In this document: positions 52,076-61,829 of the stretch, piece after piece
Position numbering within the stretch: position 1 is the stretch's first letter
Layout of the letters: each line of letters starts with the position of its first letter
Assembly (NCBI RefSeq): GCF_007991275.1
Contig: NZ_BJYA01000010.1
Span: 58,625 to 122,624, forward strand
DNA: 64,000 bases
DNA from: Alkalibacillus haloalkaliphilus
GTDB taxonomy: Bacteria > Bacillota > Bacilli > Bacillales > Alkalibacillaceae
Direction: 5' to 3'
Position numbers and translations under genes: made by a program
The notes under the pieces: generated by a model
Told to the model about the DNA's origin: nothing
The model's database searches: none
The model's input: only the letters and a program-made list of their open reading frames with translations

Positions 52076-53146
52076 TTAAATCATTGTATTTTTAATTAAA
52101 TCGACGACATCATCTTTAGTTTTTAACGGTTGGTAAGCTTCCATATTTTGTTTATATGTCGTTTCATTTTGTTTAAGTTCTTGTATAGCATGAACCAATG
52201 AATCCATTGTCACTTCCTCATCTTCTAGCACTTGAGCATAGCCACGTTTTTCAAATGACTTAGCGTTTAATATTTGATCTCCTCTACTTACTTGGCTAGA
52301 TAACGGAATTAACACCATTGGTTTCTTTAAAGCTAAAAATTCAAATATAGCATTAGCACCAGCTCGTGATATAACAAAGTTGGATAGTGCTAATAAATCT
52401 TTTAATTCATCGGTTACATATTCGTACTGAACATACCCTTCTTGATTAATTGAATCATCTAATTTACCTTTCCCACACAAGTGGATTACTTGATATTGAT
52501 TTAATAATTGAGGTAACGCGCTTCGAACAGCTTCATTGATGCTTTGCGCACCAGCACTTCCACCCATCACAAGCAATGTTGGTTTTTCTCGTGTGAATCC
52601 CGTAAACTCTTCTGCACGATTTAAGTCGCCATCAAACAACTCATCACGCACAATGGCGCCAATATTTATCGCTTTCTTTTGTGGTAAATGTTCATTCGTT
52701 TCAGGAAATGTCGTTAAAATATACTTCGCAAAATTAGTAGCGATCTTATTCGCTAATCCAGGTGTATAGTCTGATTCATGAATAATTGATGGAACACCAG
52801 CCATTCGAGAAGCCATAACAACTGGTACTGATACAAAGCCACCTTTAGAGAAGACAAGCCTTGGTTTAACTTGTTTAATAATTTTACGAGCTTGCATGAC
52901 CCCTTTAAGTACTCTGAATGGATCTTTCATATTTTCTAGTGACATATAACGCCTCAGCTTACCTGTTGCTATGCCGTGGTAAGTAACGCCATTCATTCCT
53001 TCTACTAGTTCGCGCTCGATTCCTTCATAGGATCCAATATAATGTATTTCGTACCCTTCATTAATGAACTGTGGCATTAATGCTAAATTAACGACAACAT
53101 GACCTGCTGTCCCACCGCCTGTAAAAACTAATTTATTCTGACTCAT
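52076..53146 (-). CDS. murG: UDP-N-acetylglucosamine transferase MurG
   Basis: 356 residues. GT28 family: FTGGGTAGHVVVNLAL (8-23), HESDYTPGLANK, MGGSAGAQSINEA, ISRAGANAIFEFLAL and the C-terminal acceptor regions are intact. It transfers GlcNAc to lipid I to make lipid II at the membrane. It lies alone here, not in a division and cell-wall cluster, as in some Bacilli that carry a separate murG; whether it is the only copy cannot be seen. Confidence 0.92.
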   Translation of the reverse strand: MSQNKLVFTGGGTAGHVVVNLALMPQFINEGYEIHYIGSYEGIERELVEGMNGVTYHGIATGKLRRYMSLENMKDPFRVLKGVMQARKIIKQVKPRLVFSKGGFVSVPVVMASRMAGVPSIIHESDYTPGLANKIATNFAKYILTTFPETNEHLPQKKAINIGAIVRDELFDGDLNRAEEFTGFTREKPTLLVMGGSAGAQSINEAVRSALPQLLNQYQVIHLCGKGKLDDSINQEGYVQYEYVTDELKDLLALSNFVISRAGANAIFEFLALKKPMVLIPLSSQVSRGDQILNAKSFEKRGYAQVLEDEEVTMDSLVHAIQELKQNETTYKQNMEAYQPLKTKDDVVDLIKNTMI

Positions 53147-53243
53147 ATTTATTAAACTTCCTTTCTGTCTAGTTCATACAATTTACGCTATAATGACATA
53201 TTAGCAAACAATTACACGTTAGAGTATAGGGAAGGCGTTAAAA

Positions 53244-54593
53244 ATGTATCAAACTCAAACGATGAAAGAGAAAATAGCACTTTTTACTAAAGTCTTAATT
53301 CCCATACTAATAACACAAGTTGGGATTTATTTAATGAATGTATTCGACACAGTTATGGCTGGTCAAGCTTCAGCCGAAGATTTAGCTGGTGTGGCAATTG
53401 GCTCTTCCATTTGGATACCTGTCTTAACTGGCATTAATGGTATTTTATTAGCGATCTCACCTATTGTCGCACAGTTAACTGGAGCAAATAAGCGAGAACG
53501 TATTCCTTTTGCTGTTAAACAAGGATTATACTTAGCGATAGCAATTTCATTTACTATGTTTATGTTAGGCTTCTTTTTCCTTGATTCGATTTTGTCACTG
53601 TTATCAATAGATCCTAATGTTTATCATGTCGCAAAGTATTACTTAACAGCACTCGGGGTTGGGATGGTATTTTTATTTTCATTTAACTTAATGCGTTCTT
53701 TTATCGACGCCTTAGGTCAAACAAAGACTTCCATGCTCATTATACTATTTGCGTTACCCTTAAATGCATTTTTTAACTATATGTTTATTTTCGGAAATTT
53801 TGGTGCACCTGAACTTGGTGGTGTTGGGGCTGGTGTTGCTTCAGCGATTACGTACATGATCTCATTTTTCCTATCAGTTATCATTGTACACAACGTACAG
53901 CCATTTAGACGTTATCAAGTATTTAAGCAGTTTGTGCGGCCATCGCTTTCAGCTTGGAAAGAGCAACTAAAAATCGGCGTTCCGATTGGTTTTACGATCT
54001 TTTTTGAAACGAGTATTTTTGCTGCTGTTACGTTGTTCATTAGCGTCTATGACACTATTACGATTGCTGCTCACCAAGCCGCAATGAATTTTGCTTCAAT
54101 CTTTTATATGCTGCCACTTGCTATTGCAATGGCATTAACGATTTCAGTCGGATTTGAAGTTGGTGGAAAACGTATTCATGATGCAAAGGTTTACAGCTTA
54201 ATTGGCATTAGTTCAGGTTTATTTTTTGCAATATTAAGTGGCGTATTAATCTTTGTATTTCGGGAAGAAGTATCACAACTATACAGTAATGATCCTGACG
54301 TTATCCAACTCATGCAACACTTTTTAATTTATGCGATCTTTTTCCAACTCTCCGATGGTTTTGGTACACCAATTCAAGGGGCTTTAAGAGGTTATAAAGA
54401 TGTTAATGTCACTTTAGTCATTGCCTTTATTTCTTTTTGGATTATTGGTTTACCATCTGGCATACTGATCGCTCAATTTACGAGTTTGGGACCATTTGGG
54501 TATTGGGTAGGACTAATTATCGGCTTAGCGACTGGAGCTATAATCTTGATTGTACGGTTAATTCAAAGATTAAAACTTGAAGCTAGTCCATAA
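53244..54593 (+). CDS. MATE-family multidrug/Na+ efflux transporter
   Basis: 449 residues with twelve membrane helices. It carries LMNVFDTVMAGQASAEDLAGVAIG in helix 1-2 and the mirrored AAHQAAMNFASIFYMLPLAIAMA in the second half, the usual MATE layout. It exports cationic drugs with Na+ or H+ coupling. Divergent from murG and convergent with nupC. Confidence 0.9.
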   Translation: MYQTQTMKEKIALFTKVLIPILITQVGIYLMNVFDTVMAGQASAEDLAGVAIGSSIWIPVLTGINGILLAISPIVAQLTGANKRERIPFAVKQGLYLAIAISFTMFMLGFFFLDSILSLLSIDPNVYHVAKYYLTALGVGMVFLFSFNLMRSFIDALGQTKTSMLIILFALPLNAFFNYMFIFGNFGAPELGGVGAGVASAITYMISFFLSVIIVHNVQPFRRYQVFKQFVRPSLSAWKEQLKIGVPIGFTIFFETSIFAAVTLFISVYDTITIAAHQAAMNFASIFYMLPLAIAMALTISVGFEVGGKRIHDAKVYSLIGISSGLFFAILSGVLIFVFREEVSQLYSNDPDVIQLMQHFLIYAIFFQLSDGFGTPIQGALRGYKDVNVTLVIAFISFWIIGLPSGILIAQFTSLGPFGYWVGLIIGLATGAIILIVRLIQRLKLEASP

Positions 54594-54594
54594 A

Positions 54595-54633
54595 AAAATC
54601 CACAATCAGAGTTAAAATCTGATTGTGGATTTT
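54595..54633. terminator. Strong bidirectional terminator between the MATE gene and nupC
   Basis: 54595-54610 pairs perfectly over 16 bp with 54618-54633, with A and T tracts at the ends. Confidence 0.92.
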
Positions 54634-54644
54634 GTTTATTTAAC

Positions 54645-55850
54645 TTATAGGAATAAACCTGCGATTGTTGCAGATAGGATTGATGCTAATGTCGCACCAA
54701 CTAGAAGCTTCATACCGAAACGAGATACTGTCTTACCTTTCTCTGCATCAATACCAGCTACTGTACCTGCTACAATACCAATTGAACCGAAGTTCGCAAA
54801 GCTTGTTAAGAATACAGATACAATACCAACTGTCTTATCAGAGAACACACCTTCATCCATCATATCCTGAAATAGTCCCATTGCTACGAATTCGTTTGTT
54901 ACAATCTTTAGTCCCATTAAACTACCTGCTTCAAGCATTTCGCCTGGGCTAATACCCATTAAGAAAGTTAGTGGTAGTAATAGGTAACCTAAACCTGCTT
55001 CTAATGAAGCACCTTCAACAGGAATAGCAGCACCGACAATGAAGTTAACTAATTCAAGAGCTGCTAAGAAAGCAATTAACATTGTTGCTACGATTAGCGC
55101 GATCTTACCACCGTCCATCGCACCATTTGCCATCGCTTCGAAAATACTCTTAGATTCAGATACGTTCTTCACATCTACTTCGTCATCTTCATCTTCAACA
55201 TCAGGAGGAGCAATAATTGAACCAACAATTAGTGCACTGAACATGTTTAGCGGAATAGCCACTAATACATATTCTGGTGGGATCATTGTCATATAAGCAC
55301 CGATAATGGATGCTGAAACAGAACCCATCGCTGAAGCTGATACGATATATAAACGGTTTTCTGTTATTCTGTGGAACTGTGATTTAATTGCAATTAACGC
55401 TTCAGACTGACCAAAGAACATACTGTTTACAGCATTGAATGATTCAATCTTCGGTAAACCTGTTACTTTAGATAGTGCACCACCAACATATTTGATGATA
55501 AATGGAAGCACTTTCAAGTAAGTTAATACAGAAAGAATAGTTGCAAAGAAAATAATGATTAATAATACATCAAAAAAGAAGACGCCTTCTTCTGGATCTA
55601 CTATTGTAATTCCGCCAACAACGAATTCTACACCGTTACGACCAAACTCAATTAACTTATCAAAAACTACTGCAATCGCTTCAATAATTATGCGACCGAC
55701 TTCAGTGTTGAACATGAACCATGTAATTAATGCTTGTAGCAATAGCATGATTCCGATACCTTTAAAAGGAATATTGCTACGGTTGTTAGACATTAGCATT
55801 GCTAGTCCAATAACAGATGCAATCGCTAACAAACCTAAAATAATATCCAT
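54645..55850 (-). CDS. nupC: Concentrative nucleoside transporter NupC
   Basis: 401 residues. Helical membrane protein with GGALSKVTGLPKIESFNAVNS split over two helices, FGQSEALIAIK, MTMIPPEYVLVA and the C-terminal FANFGSIGIVAGTVAGID, all typical CNT landmarks. Imports nucleosides with an ion gradient. No purine riboswitch was recognised in its leader. Confidence 0.93.
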   Translation of the reverse strand: MDIILGLLAIASVIGLAMLMSNNRSNIPFKGIGIMLLLQALITWFMFNTEVGRIIIEAIAVVFDKLIEFGRNGVEFVVGGITIVDPEEGVFFFDVLLIIIFFATILSVLTYLKVLPFIIKYVGGALSKVTGLPKIESFNAVNSMFFGQSEALIAIKSQFHRITENRLYIVSASAMGSVSASIIGAYMTMIPPEYVLVAIPLNMFSALIVGSIIAPPDVEDEDDEVDVKNVSESKSIFEAMANGAMDGGKIALIVATMLIAFLAALELVNFIVGAAIPVEGASLEAGLGYLLLPLTFLMGISPGEMLEAGSLMGLKIVTNEFVAMGLFQDMMDEGVFSDKTVGIVSVFLTSFANFGSIGIVAGTVAGIDAEKGKTVSRFGMKLLVGATLASILSATIAGLFL

Positions 55851-56024
55851 TTTCTAGTCCCCCTACCCCATAAGAGTTATATATTTTTTGACTGACGCTA
55901 TTGCATTTTACCAAGTACTTTATGAAAACGCAATCATCATACAATAAATTTTCAAGAAAAAATATGGCATTTCGACAAACGTAGTAATTTACTGGTTTCA
56001 CAGGCAAAAGCAGGGTTAAAATGG

Positions 56025-56654
56025 TTATCGCGCAATGAACATTTGTGTCCAATAATTATTGTACTGACCACCTTCTGCATACCCAACACCAATATGTGTC
56101 ATATTAGGGTCTAATATGTTTTCTCGGTGACCTTGACTATTCATCCACGAATCGACAACTGATCGGGGGTTTTGTTGACCAGCGGCTATATTTTCAGCTG
56201 CTCTTTGATATGAAACGTTAAATTGCTCAATCATCTCAAAAGGTGAACCATATGTTGGTGATTGATGAGAGAAATAGTTTTGATCCCGCATATCTCGTGA
56301 TTTATACCTTGCAACACGAGATAATTGCCAATCACCTTCTAACGGTTGGAGCCCGTGTTGTTGTCTCATTTCATTAGTAATGCGAATGACTTCATCTTCT
56401 ATAGACTTCACTTCAGTTTTAAGTGGAATTGTTACATCATCCCCAGGATAAATGAGGTCTGGGTTATCAAATTGTGGATTCGCATTAATAATCTCACTTA
56501 ACCCAATTTGATAAGTGCGAGATATTTTCCATAACGTATCACCTGGTTGTACAGTATATATATCTACTGAATCAGCGTGGCTTTGTTCAGAAGGATGAAT
56601 TTGAACAATGGTCATAGTGACTAATGCCATCAAAATATAAAAAAAGATTCTCAT
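56025..56654 (-). CDS. LysM-CAP domain exported protein
   Basis: 209 residues from ATG 56654; the ribosome-binding GAAAGGGTG overlaps the end of the upstream VWA gene. Signal peptide about 1-26, one LysM domain (about 30-75: YTVQPGDTLWKISRTYQ, DLIYPGDDVTIP), then a CAP/SCP domain (about 85-208: NEMRQQHGLQPLEGDWQLS, QGHRENILDP, GVGYAEGG, YWTQMF). SafA- and YkwD-like proteins of this kind bind peptidoglycan and often occur on spores. Fifteen bp downstream of the DUF444-like gene, so the two probably share a transcript. Confidence 0.88.
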   Translation of the reverse strand: MRIFFYILMALVTMTIVQIHPSEQSHADSVDIYTVQPGDTLWKISRTYQIGLSEIINANPQFDNPDLIYPGDDVTIPLKTEVKSIEDEVIRITNEMRQQHGLQPLEGDWQLSRVARYKSRDMRDQNYFSHQSPTYGSPFEMIEQFNVSYQRAAENIAAGQQNPRSVVDSWMNSQGHRENILDPNMTHIGVGYAEGGQYNNYWTQMFIAR

Positions 56655-56669
56655 AATAAACACACCCTT

Positions 56670-57380
56670 TCACTCACCTATATTGTGAGCTAAGAGTGTG
56701 TATTTTATGTCATTTTCTTCTAACACTCTCTTTCTAATGCTTTCATTTTTGAAAGTCTTCAATAGTTGAAATTCATAATTCCCCTCTAATTCGTTAATTA
56801 TGTTACAGACTTCTTCCCACTCTTTTGTAGGTACATCCCCATCTGTAAGGTGTACTATATTAAACTTGCCATTCACTAACTGCTCAGCTTGTAAAAGCGT
56901 TAATAAAGGCTTTACCATAGATGTTCCGCCCTGAAAATCATCAAGTTTTATTTGTTCAGTTTTCAAGTCGATAATTTGTTCACGGTGGAAGAGTATGTTT
57001 TGGTTTTCCTTTATAGTTTGATTTATGATTGATAAGTACTTCGGTTTCCTCATCGATTTTGAGAGATCAATTAATAAAATCGACACTTGTTGTTTTGGTT
57101 TATTACAATGGTGAACTCTTTTATACTCAAGGCTTTCCTCGAATGGCTTACCTGTCTTGAATTCATTTAGCAATGTGTTTCTCATATGAATATGCTTTGA
57201 ATTAAAAGAAACCTCTTCTAAACCTATTTCCTCGTACTCAAATAGCTGTATAATATCTTGTACGTTTAAAGGTTTGGTAACATCAAATGAACCACCTCTG
57301 TTTTCGTACTGCTCTGTTTCATGTTTAACCTGAATTATATCTTTATGACCGTGCAAATAAGCTCGGCTGTCATACTTCAC
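56670..57380 (-). CDS. Divergent, shortened DUF444 (YhbH)-like VWA protein
   Basis: 236 residues, GTG start behind GGGGTGG. Order of landmarks follows YhbH: a DIIQLFEYEEIGLEE segment, then a VWA domain with a full metal-ion site, DLSKS (105-109), GGTS (151-154) and TDGD (179-182). The family is normally near 390 residues; most of the N-terminal basic and glycine-rich region is absent. YhbH-type proteins work with the kinase-like AAA protein PrkA and with SpoVR; relatives of both are in this window. It follows the odhB terminator and precedes a LysM-CAP gene by 15 bp. Confidence 0.72.
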   Translation of the reverse strand: MKYDSRAYLHGHKDIIQVKHETEQYENRGGSFDVTKPLNVQDIIQLFEYEEIGLEEVSFNSKHIHMRNTLLNEFKTGKPFEESLEYKRVHHCNKPKQQVSILLIDLSKSMRKPKYLSIINQTIKENQNILFHREQIIDLKTEQIKLDDFQGGTSMVKPLLTLLQAEQLVNGKFNIVHLTDGDVPTKEWEEVCNIINELEGNYEFQLLKTFKNESIRKRVLEENDIKYTLLAHNIGE

Positions 57381-57397
57381 TAAACCACCCCAAATGA

Positions 57398-57431
57398 AAA
57401 ACCTCTTGCATCATTATATGCAAGAGGTTTT
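57398..57431 (-). terminator. Terminator of odhAB
   Basis: AAAACCTCTTGCAT (57398-57411) pairs perfectly with ATGCAAGAGGTTTT (57418-57431). A TATAAT spans its loop on the minus strand and could be the -10 of the VWA gene, though no -35 fits well. Confidence 0.85.
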
Positions 57432-57446
57432 GTCTCATGAGGTTTA

Positions 57447-58742
57447 TTAACCTTCTAATAATAAGTCGTACGGATCTTCAACCATTTCTTTAACACGGTT
57501 TAAGAACTGTACTGCTTCACGACCGTCAACGATACGGTGGTCGTATGAAAGTGCTAGGTACATCATTGGACGTACTTCAATGCTGTCATCTGGCATTACT
57601 TTAGGGCGCTTTTCAATCTTGTGCATTCCTAAAATACCAACTTGCGGCGTGTTCAAGATCGGTGTTGATAGTAATGAACCGAAAATACCGCCATTTGTAA
57701 TTGTAAATGAACCACCTTGTAAGTCTTTCATAGATAATTGACCGTCACGTGCTTTCTTAGCTACGTCCATTATTTCACCTTCAATACCAGCGAAACTTAA
57801 ACGATCAGCGTCACGTACTACTGGTACAACTAGACCTTCTTCAGTTGATACAGCCATGCCAATATCATAGAATTGCTTCTTAACGATTTCATCACCTTGG
57901 ATTTCAGCGTTTAGAAGTGGGAATTCTTTAAGAGCTCCGATTACAGCTTTCGTAAAGAATGACATGAAACCAAGCTTAATGCCATGCTTCTTCTCGAAAT
58001 CATCTTTACGGTCGCTACGTACATTCATAATGTTCGTCATGTCTACTTCGTTAAATGTCGTTAACATTGCTGACTGTTCTTGTGCTTCTACAAGACGCTT
58101 AGCGATTGTTTGACGACGGCGAGACATTTTTTCACGTTCTACTGGCTTATCAAATTCTGTTTTCTCAGCAGATTGGTCTTTTTTAGATTCTTTCTTAGAA
58201 TCTTTCTTCTTACCATCGTCTGCTTTAGATTTAGCTGCCGCTTCAACATCTTCTTTTGAGATACGGCCAACTGGATCTTTTGGCTTGATTTCACTTAAAT
58301 CAATACCTAATTCACGAGCACGTTTGCGTGTAGCAGGAGAAGCTACTGGTTGATCAGGATCGTGGTCAGCTGTTTCTTCTTTCGTTGTTGGCTGCTTTTC
58401 ATCTGATTCTTTTTCTTCTTTCTTGTCTTCTTTATTCTCATCTTTAGCTGGCTCTTCTGACTTCTCTTCTTTGTCAGATCCGCTGTCAGAACTTGCTGCT
58501 CCCTCGCCACTCTCATCAACTTTAGCGATTGAGTCTCCAACTTCTACGTCTTCACCTTCACCAACTAATAATTCCGTAATAACACCAGCGTAGTCAGAGT
58601 TAACTTCAACGTTAACTTTGTCCGTCTCTAATTCTACGATTGGGTCACCTTTCCCTACTTGATCTCCTTCTGATACTAACCATTCAGCAACCGTTCCCTC
58701 AGTAATGGATTCGGCTAACTCTGGTACAATAATTTCCTTCAC
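57447..58742 (-). CDS. odhB: 2-oxoglutarate dehydrogenase E2, dihydrolipoyl succinyltransferase
   Basis: 431 residues. A lipoyl domain (about 1-76) with the lipoylated Lys42 in ELETDKVNVEVNS is followed by an acidic/lysine-rich linker. The E1/E3-binding domain (PVASPATRKRARELGIDLSE) and the catalytic domain, ending with the active-site SYDHRIVDGREAV, come next. It transfers succinyl groups to CoA in the 2-oxoglutarate dehydrogenase complex. It starts 14 bp after odhA. The long charged linker is richer in Glu/Lys than in B. subtilis. Confidence 0.95.
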   Translation of the reverse strand: MKEIIVPELAESITEGTVAEWLVSEGDQVGKGDPIVELETDKVNVEVNSDYAGVITELLVGEGEDVEVGDSIAKVDESGEGAASSDSGSDKEEKSEEPAKDENKEDKKEEKESDEKQPTTKEETADHDPDQPVASPATRKRARELGIDLSEIKPKDPVGRISKEDVEAAAKSKADDGKKKDSKKESKKDQSAEKTEFDKPVEREKMSRRRQTIAKRLVEAQEQSAMLTTFNEVDMTNIMNVRSDRKDDFEKKHGIKLGFMSFFTKAVIGALKEFPLLNAEIQGDEIVKKQFYDIGMAVSTEEGLVVPVVRDADRLSFAGIEGEIMDVAKKARDGQLSMKDLQGGSFTITNGGIFGSLLSTPILNTPQVGILGMHKIEKRPKVMPDDSIEVRPMMYLALSYDHRIVDGREAVQFLNRVKEMVEDPYDLLLEG

Positions 58743-58756
58743 GTCATTCTCCTCCT

Positions 58757-61579
58757 TTAATCTAGCTTCAATGCTTCATTGATAATACGGCTTTGCTCTG
58801 CTTTTGAAATATTCGGATCACCAACAGCTGGTGATGAACGATAAGGGCGACCAACGTAATGAAGCTTCTGTTTAACTTTCTTAATATCTTGAATTCGTTC
58901 TTTAACGAAGTCCCAACTTCCCATATTTTTCGGTTCTTCTTGAATCCAAACGATCTCTTCAATATTTTTGTAATTCTTTAGTAATTCTTTTAATTCTTTC
59001 TCAGGGAATGGATAGATCTGTTCTAAGCGTGCAAAGTGAATTTCATCAGTGTTATCACGTTTTTCCATCGCTTCTTCTAAATCCACCATCACTTTACCGC
59101 TACCGATCACTAAACGTTTAACCGTATCAGCATCTTCCCCAGTACCATTTTGTTCAAGAATATGCTTGAACTTACCTTCAGATAGCTCTGTATGGTCAAC
59201 AGCTACGCGCTGGTTACGTAACAAGCTCTTTGGCGTCATAACAACTAACGGTCGAGCCGCTTCTGTCCCTACAATAGCTGCTTGACGTCTTAATAAATGG
59301 AAGAACTGAGCTGCAGAAGTTACGTTTGCAACTGTCCAGTTATTTTCAGCAGATAATTGTAAGAAACGCTCTAGCCTTGCACTTGAGTGCTCTGGGCCTT
59401 GACCTTCATAACCATGAGGAAGCAACATAACAAGGCTTGCAATTTGACCCCATTTAGCACGACCTGATGCGATAAATTGATCGAAAATGACTTGTGCTGC
59501 GTTTGCGAAGTCACCAAACTGTGCTTCCCAAAGAACAAGTGTATCATCACATTCAACGCTATATCCATACTCAAAGCCTAAGACACCATTCTCAGATAGT
59601 GGACTATTATAAATACTAAATGATGTATCAACACCCTCTAGTCCATGGAATGGGCTGTATTTACGCTGCTTTTCAGTATCATGTAAAACAGCATGACGGT
59701 GAGCGAATGTACCGCGTTCAGAATCTTGACCAGTCATACGGATCGGTGTGCCATCTTTTAAAATCGAAGCATAAGCTAAAGCTTCACCTAACGCCCAATC
59801 AATCTTTTCACCTTCATTGAACGCTTTTTCACGACGCTGTAAGATTTTCTCTAGCTTTTTAAAGCCGTTAAAATCGTCTGGACGCTTTAACATGTCTTCG
59901 TTTAATTTCTTTAATACATCTGTATCGACGGCTGTTTCAATTTGATCTAGACCATTTACAACTTCTTCAGGTAAATCAGGAATCGTATGTTCAACATCCT
60001 CATTTTCCTTCATGTTGTTGTATGTCTCGCGTAACTTTGACATCACATCGTCTTTAAAGTTTTTCGCATCGTCTTCTGAAATTACATTTGATTCAACTAA
60101 GTAATCAGCAAAAAGCTCGTAGGCTGTTTTATGATCATCGATTGCTTGATAAAGTAACGGTTGAGTTCCACGTGGCTCATCCATTTCGTTGTGGCCATAA
60201 CGTCTATAACCAACTAAATCAAGGATGACGTCCTTTTGAAACTTTTTGCGATACTGATAAGCTAACTCTACCGCTGATAAACAAGCTACTGGATCATCAG
60301 CATTAACGTGGATAATCGGCATTTCAAAGCCTTTAGCTAAATCACTCGCGTACTTCGTTGAACGGCCATCTTTATGGTTTGTTGTAAAACCGACTAAGTT
60401 GTTCGCAATAATATGGATCGAACCGCCTGTCTCATAACCATCTAATTGAGACATGTTTAACGTTTCTGCTACAACACCTTCACCGATAAATGCAGCATCA
60501 CCGTGTATTTGGATTGTAAAAGCTTTATTGAAATCGGGCTCAGCGTAACCAGACACATCGCGGTTGTCTTGAACAGCACGTGTATAACCTTCAACAACAG
60601 GGTTAACAAACTCTAAGTGAGAAGGGTTATGTGCTAGTGTAATCTTCGTCGTCTCTTCATCACCAATTTCACGGTTTCCACCGAAGTGATATTTCACATC
60701 TCCAGTCCAACCGTAGTTAATACCAGATGAACCTTCAGAAGGGACCAACTCTTTATCAGGTGAATGAGCGAATTCGGAGAAGATTAACTCATATGGTTTT
60801 CCGAGGATATGCGCTAGAACGTTCAGACGTCCTCTGTGAGCCATGCCCATCATGACGTGCTCAACTGAATCTTCATTACCGTTTTTCACCATGTGTTCAA
60901 GCATTGGCACCATCATGTCTAGACCTTCAATAGAGAAACGCTTTTGTCCAACGAACGTCTTACCTAAAAATTGTTCAAAGCCTTCTACTTCGGCTAATCG
61001 TTTAAGTACTTCTTTCTTTTCATCATCACTTAGAGACACGTCAATAGCACCAGTCTCTACTTTGTTGTAGAGCCACTCGCGCTCATCATCATCAGGAATA
61101 TGATTAAATTCGTATGAAGCTTTTCCAGAATAACGTGTTTTTAAATGTTGGATCAGATCCCAAGCGTTTTTTACATGACTTGGAGCATCAGACACTAAAA
61201 CACTAGCATCCATTTGCTTTAAATCCGATTCAGTTAAATCATATGTTTTTGGATCCACTAACGGTGTCGAACGATCATCCTGCTTTCCTACTGGGAAAAT
61301 GTCCGCTTCTAAATGTCCATGACGACGGACAGCGTCAACAAGCTTCATTGCAGATGTTAACTTCTTCATATCTTGAGCACTTACTTGCCCACCAGTCGAA
61401 GGTTCAACACCACCTGACTGCATCCAATCAGGAGCTCCATGTTCTTCAAACATTTGACGCAGCGATTCGTCAACTGCATCAGGGTCATCTAAAAATAATT
61501 CATACTGCTCTTCAATATAACCCATGTTTGGGCCATGAAAAGCATGCCATACATTGTCGTTAGACCCTTTGATTGCCAC
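58757..61579 (-). CDS. odhA: 2-oxoglutarate dehydrogenase E1
   Basis: 940 residues, GTG start behind GGGGGT. The thiamine-diphosphate site shows GDAAFIGEGVVAETLNMSQ. The transketolase-like C-terminal half has RGTFAHRHAVLHD, LPHGYEGQGPEHSSARLER and the E1-type end ERIQDIKK. It decarboxylates 2-oxoglutarate in the TCA cycle. Paired with odhB; the E3 subunit is encoded elsewhere. The upstream spacer has a minus-strand TATAAT (61618-61613) that may be its -10, but a matching -35 is poor. Confidence 0.95.
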   Translation of the reverse strand: MAIKGSNDNVWHAFHGPNMGYIEEQYELFLDDPDAVDESLRQMFEEHGAPDWMQSGGVEPSTGGQVSAQDMKKLTSAMKLVDAVRRHGHLEADIFPVGKQDDRSTPLVDPKTYDLTESDLKQMDASVLVSDAPSHVKNAWDLIQHLKTRYSGKASYEFNHIPDDDEREWLYNKVETGAIDVSLSDDEKKEVLKRLAEVEGFEQFLGKTFVGQKRFSIEGLDMMVPMLEHMVKNGNEDSVEHVMMGMAHRGRLNVLAHILGKPYELIFSEFAHSPDKELVPSEGSSGINYGWTGDVKYHFGGNREIGDEETTKITLAHNPSHLEFVNPVVEGYTRAVQDNRDVSGYAEPDFNKAFTIQIHGDAAFIGEGVVAETLNMSQLDGYETGGSIHIIANNLVGFTTNHKDGRSTKYASDLAKGFEMPIIHVNADDPVACLSAVELAYQYRKKFQKDVILDLVGYRRYGHNEMDEPRGTQPLLYQAIDDHKTAYELFADYLVESNVISEDDAKNFKDDVMSKLRETYNNMKENEDVEHTIPDLPEEVVNGLDQIETAVDTDVLKKLNEDMLKRPDDFNGFKKLEKILQRREKAFNEGEKIDWALGEALAYASILKDGTPIRMTGQDSERGTFAHRHAVLHDTEKQRKYSPFHGLEGVDTSFSIYNSPLSENGVLGFEYGYSVECDDTLVLWEAQFGDFANAAQVIFDQFIASGRAKWGQIASLVMLLPHGYEGQGPEHSSARLERFLQLSAENNWTVANVTSAAQFFHLLRRQAAIVGTEAARPLVVMTPKSLLRNQRVAVDHTELSEGKFKHILEQNGTGEDADTVKRLVIGSGKVMVDLEEAMEKRDNTDEIHFARLEQIYPFPEKELKELLKNYKNIEEIVWIQEEPKNMGSWDFVKERIQDIKKVKQKLHYVGRPYRSSPAVGDPNISKAEQSRIINEALKLD

Positions 61580-61829
61580 TTTTTACTACCCCCATCGATT
61601 TGTACAAATTGTATTATACTTATTAGTTTATAACAGTTCTCCTATAATTCTCTACTATATTGTTTACCCATAAAACAAAGTCCACAAACAGTAAATAGAG
61701 AACATTTGGAAAAACATAATATACCTTCAATTAGTATATATGAAAACAAGCTCATAGAAAAGGTTCATGCGCGAAAAATTGCAGATTCGTCGTTGTAATG
61801 TCGAATTCTACCTATATATATAAACTTTA

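Noticed and set aside
55851..56024. Purine riboswitch in the nupC leader
   Set aside because: I looked for the conserved three-way-junction core and saw no match; the leader is plain A/T-rich.
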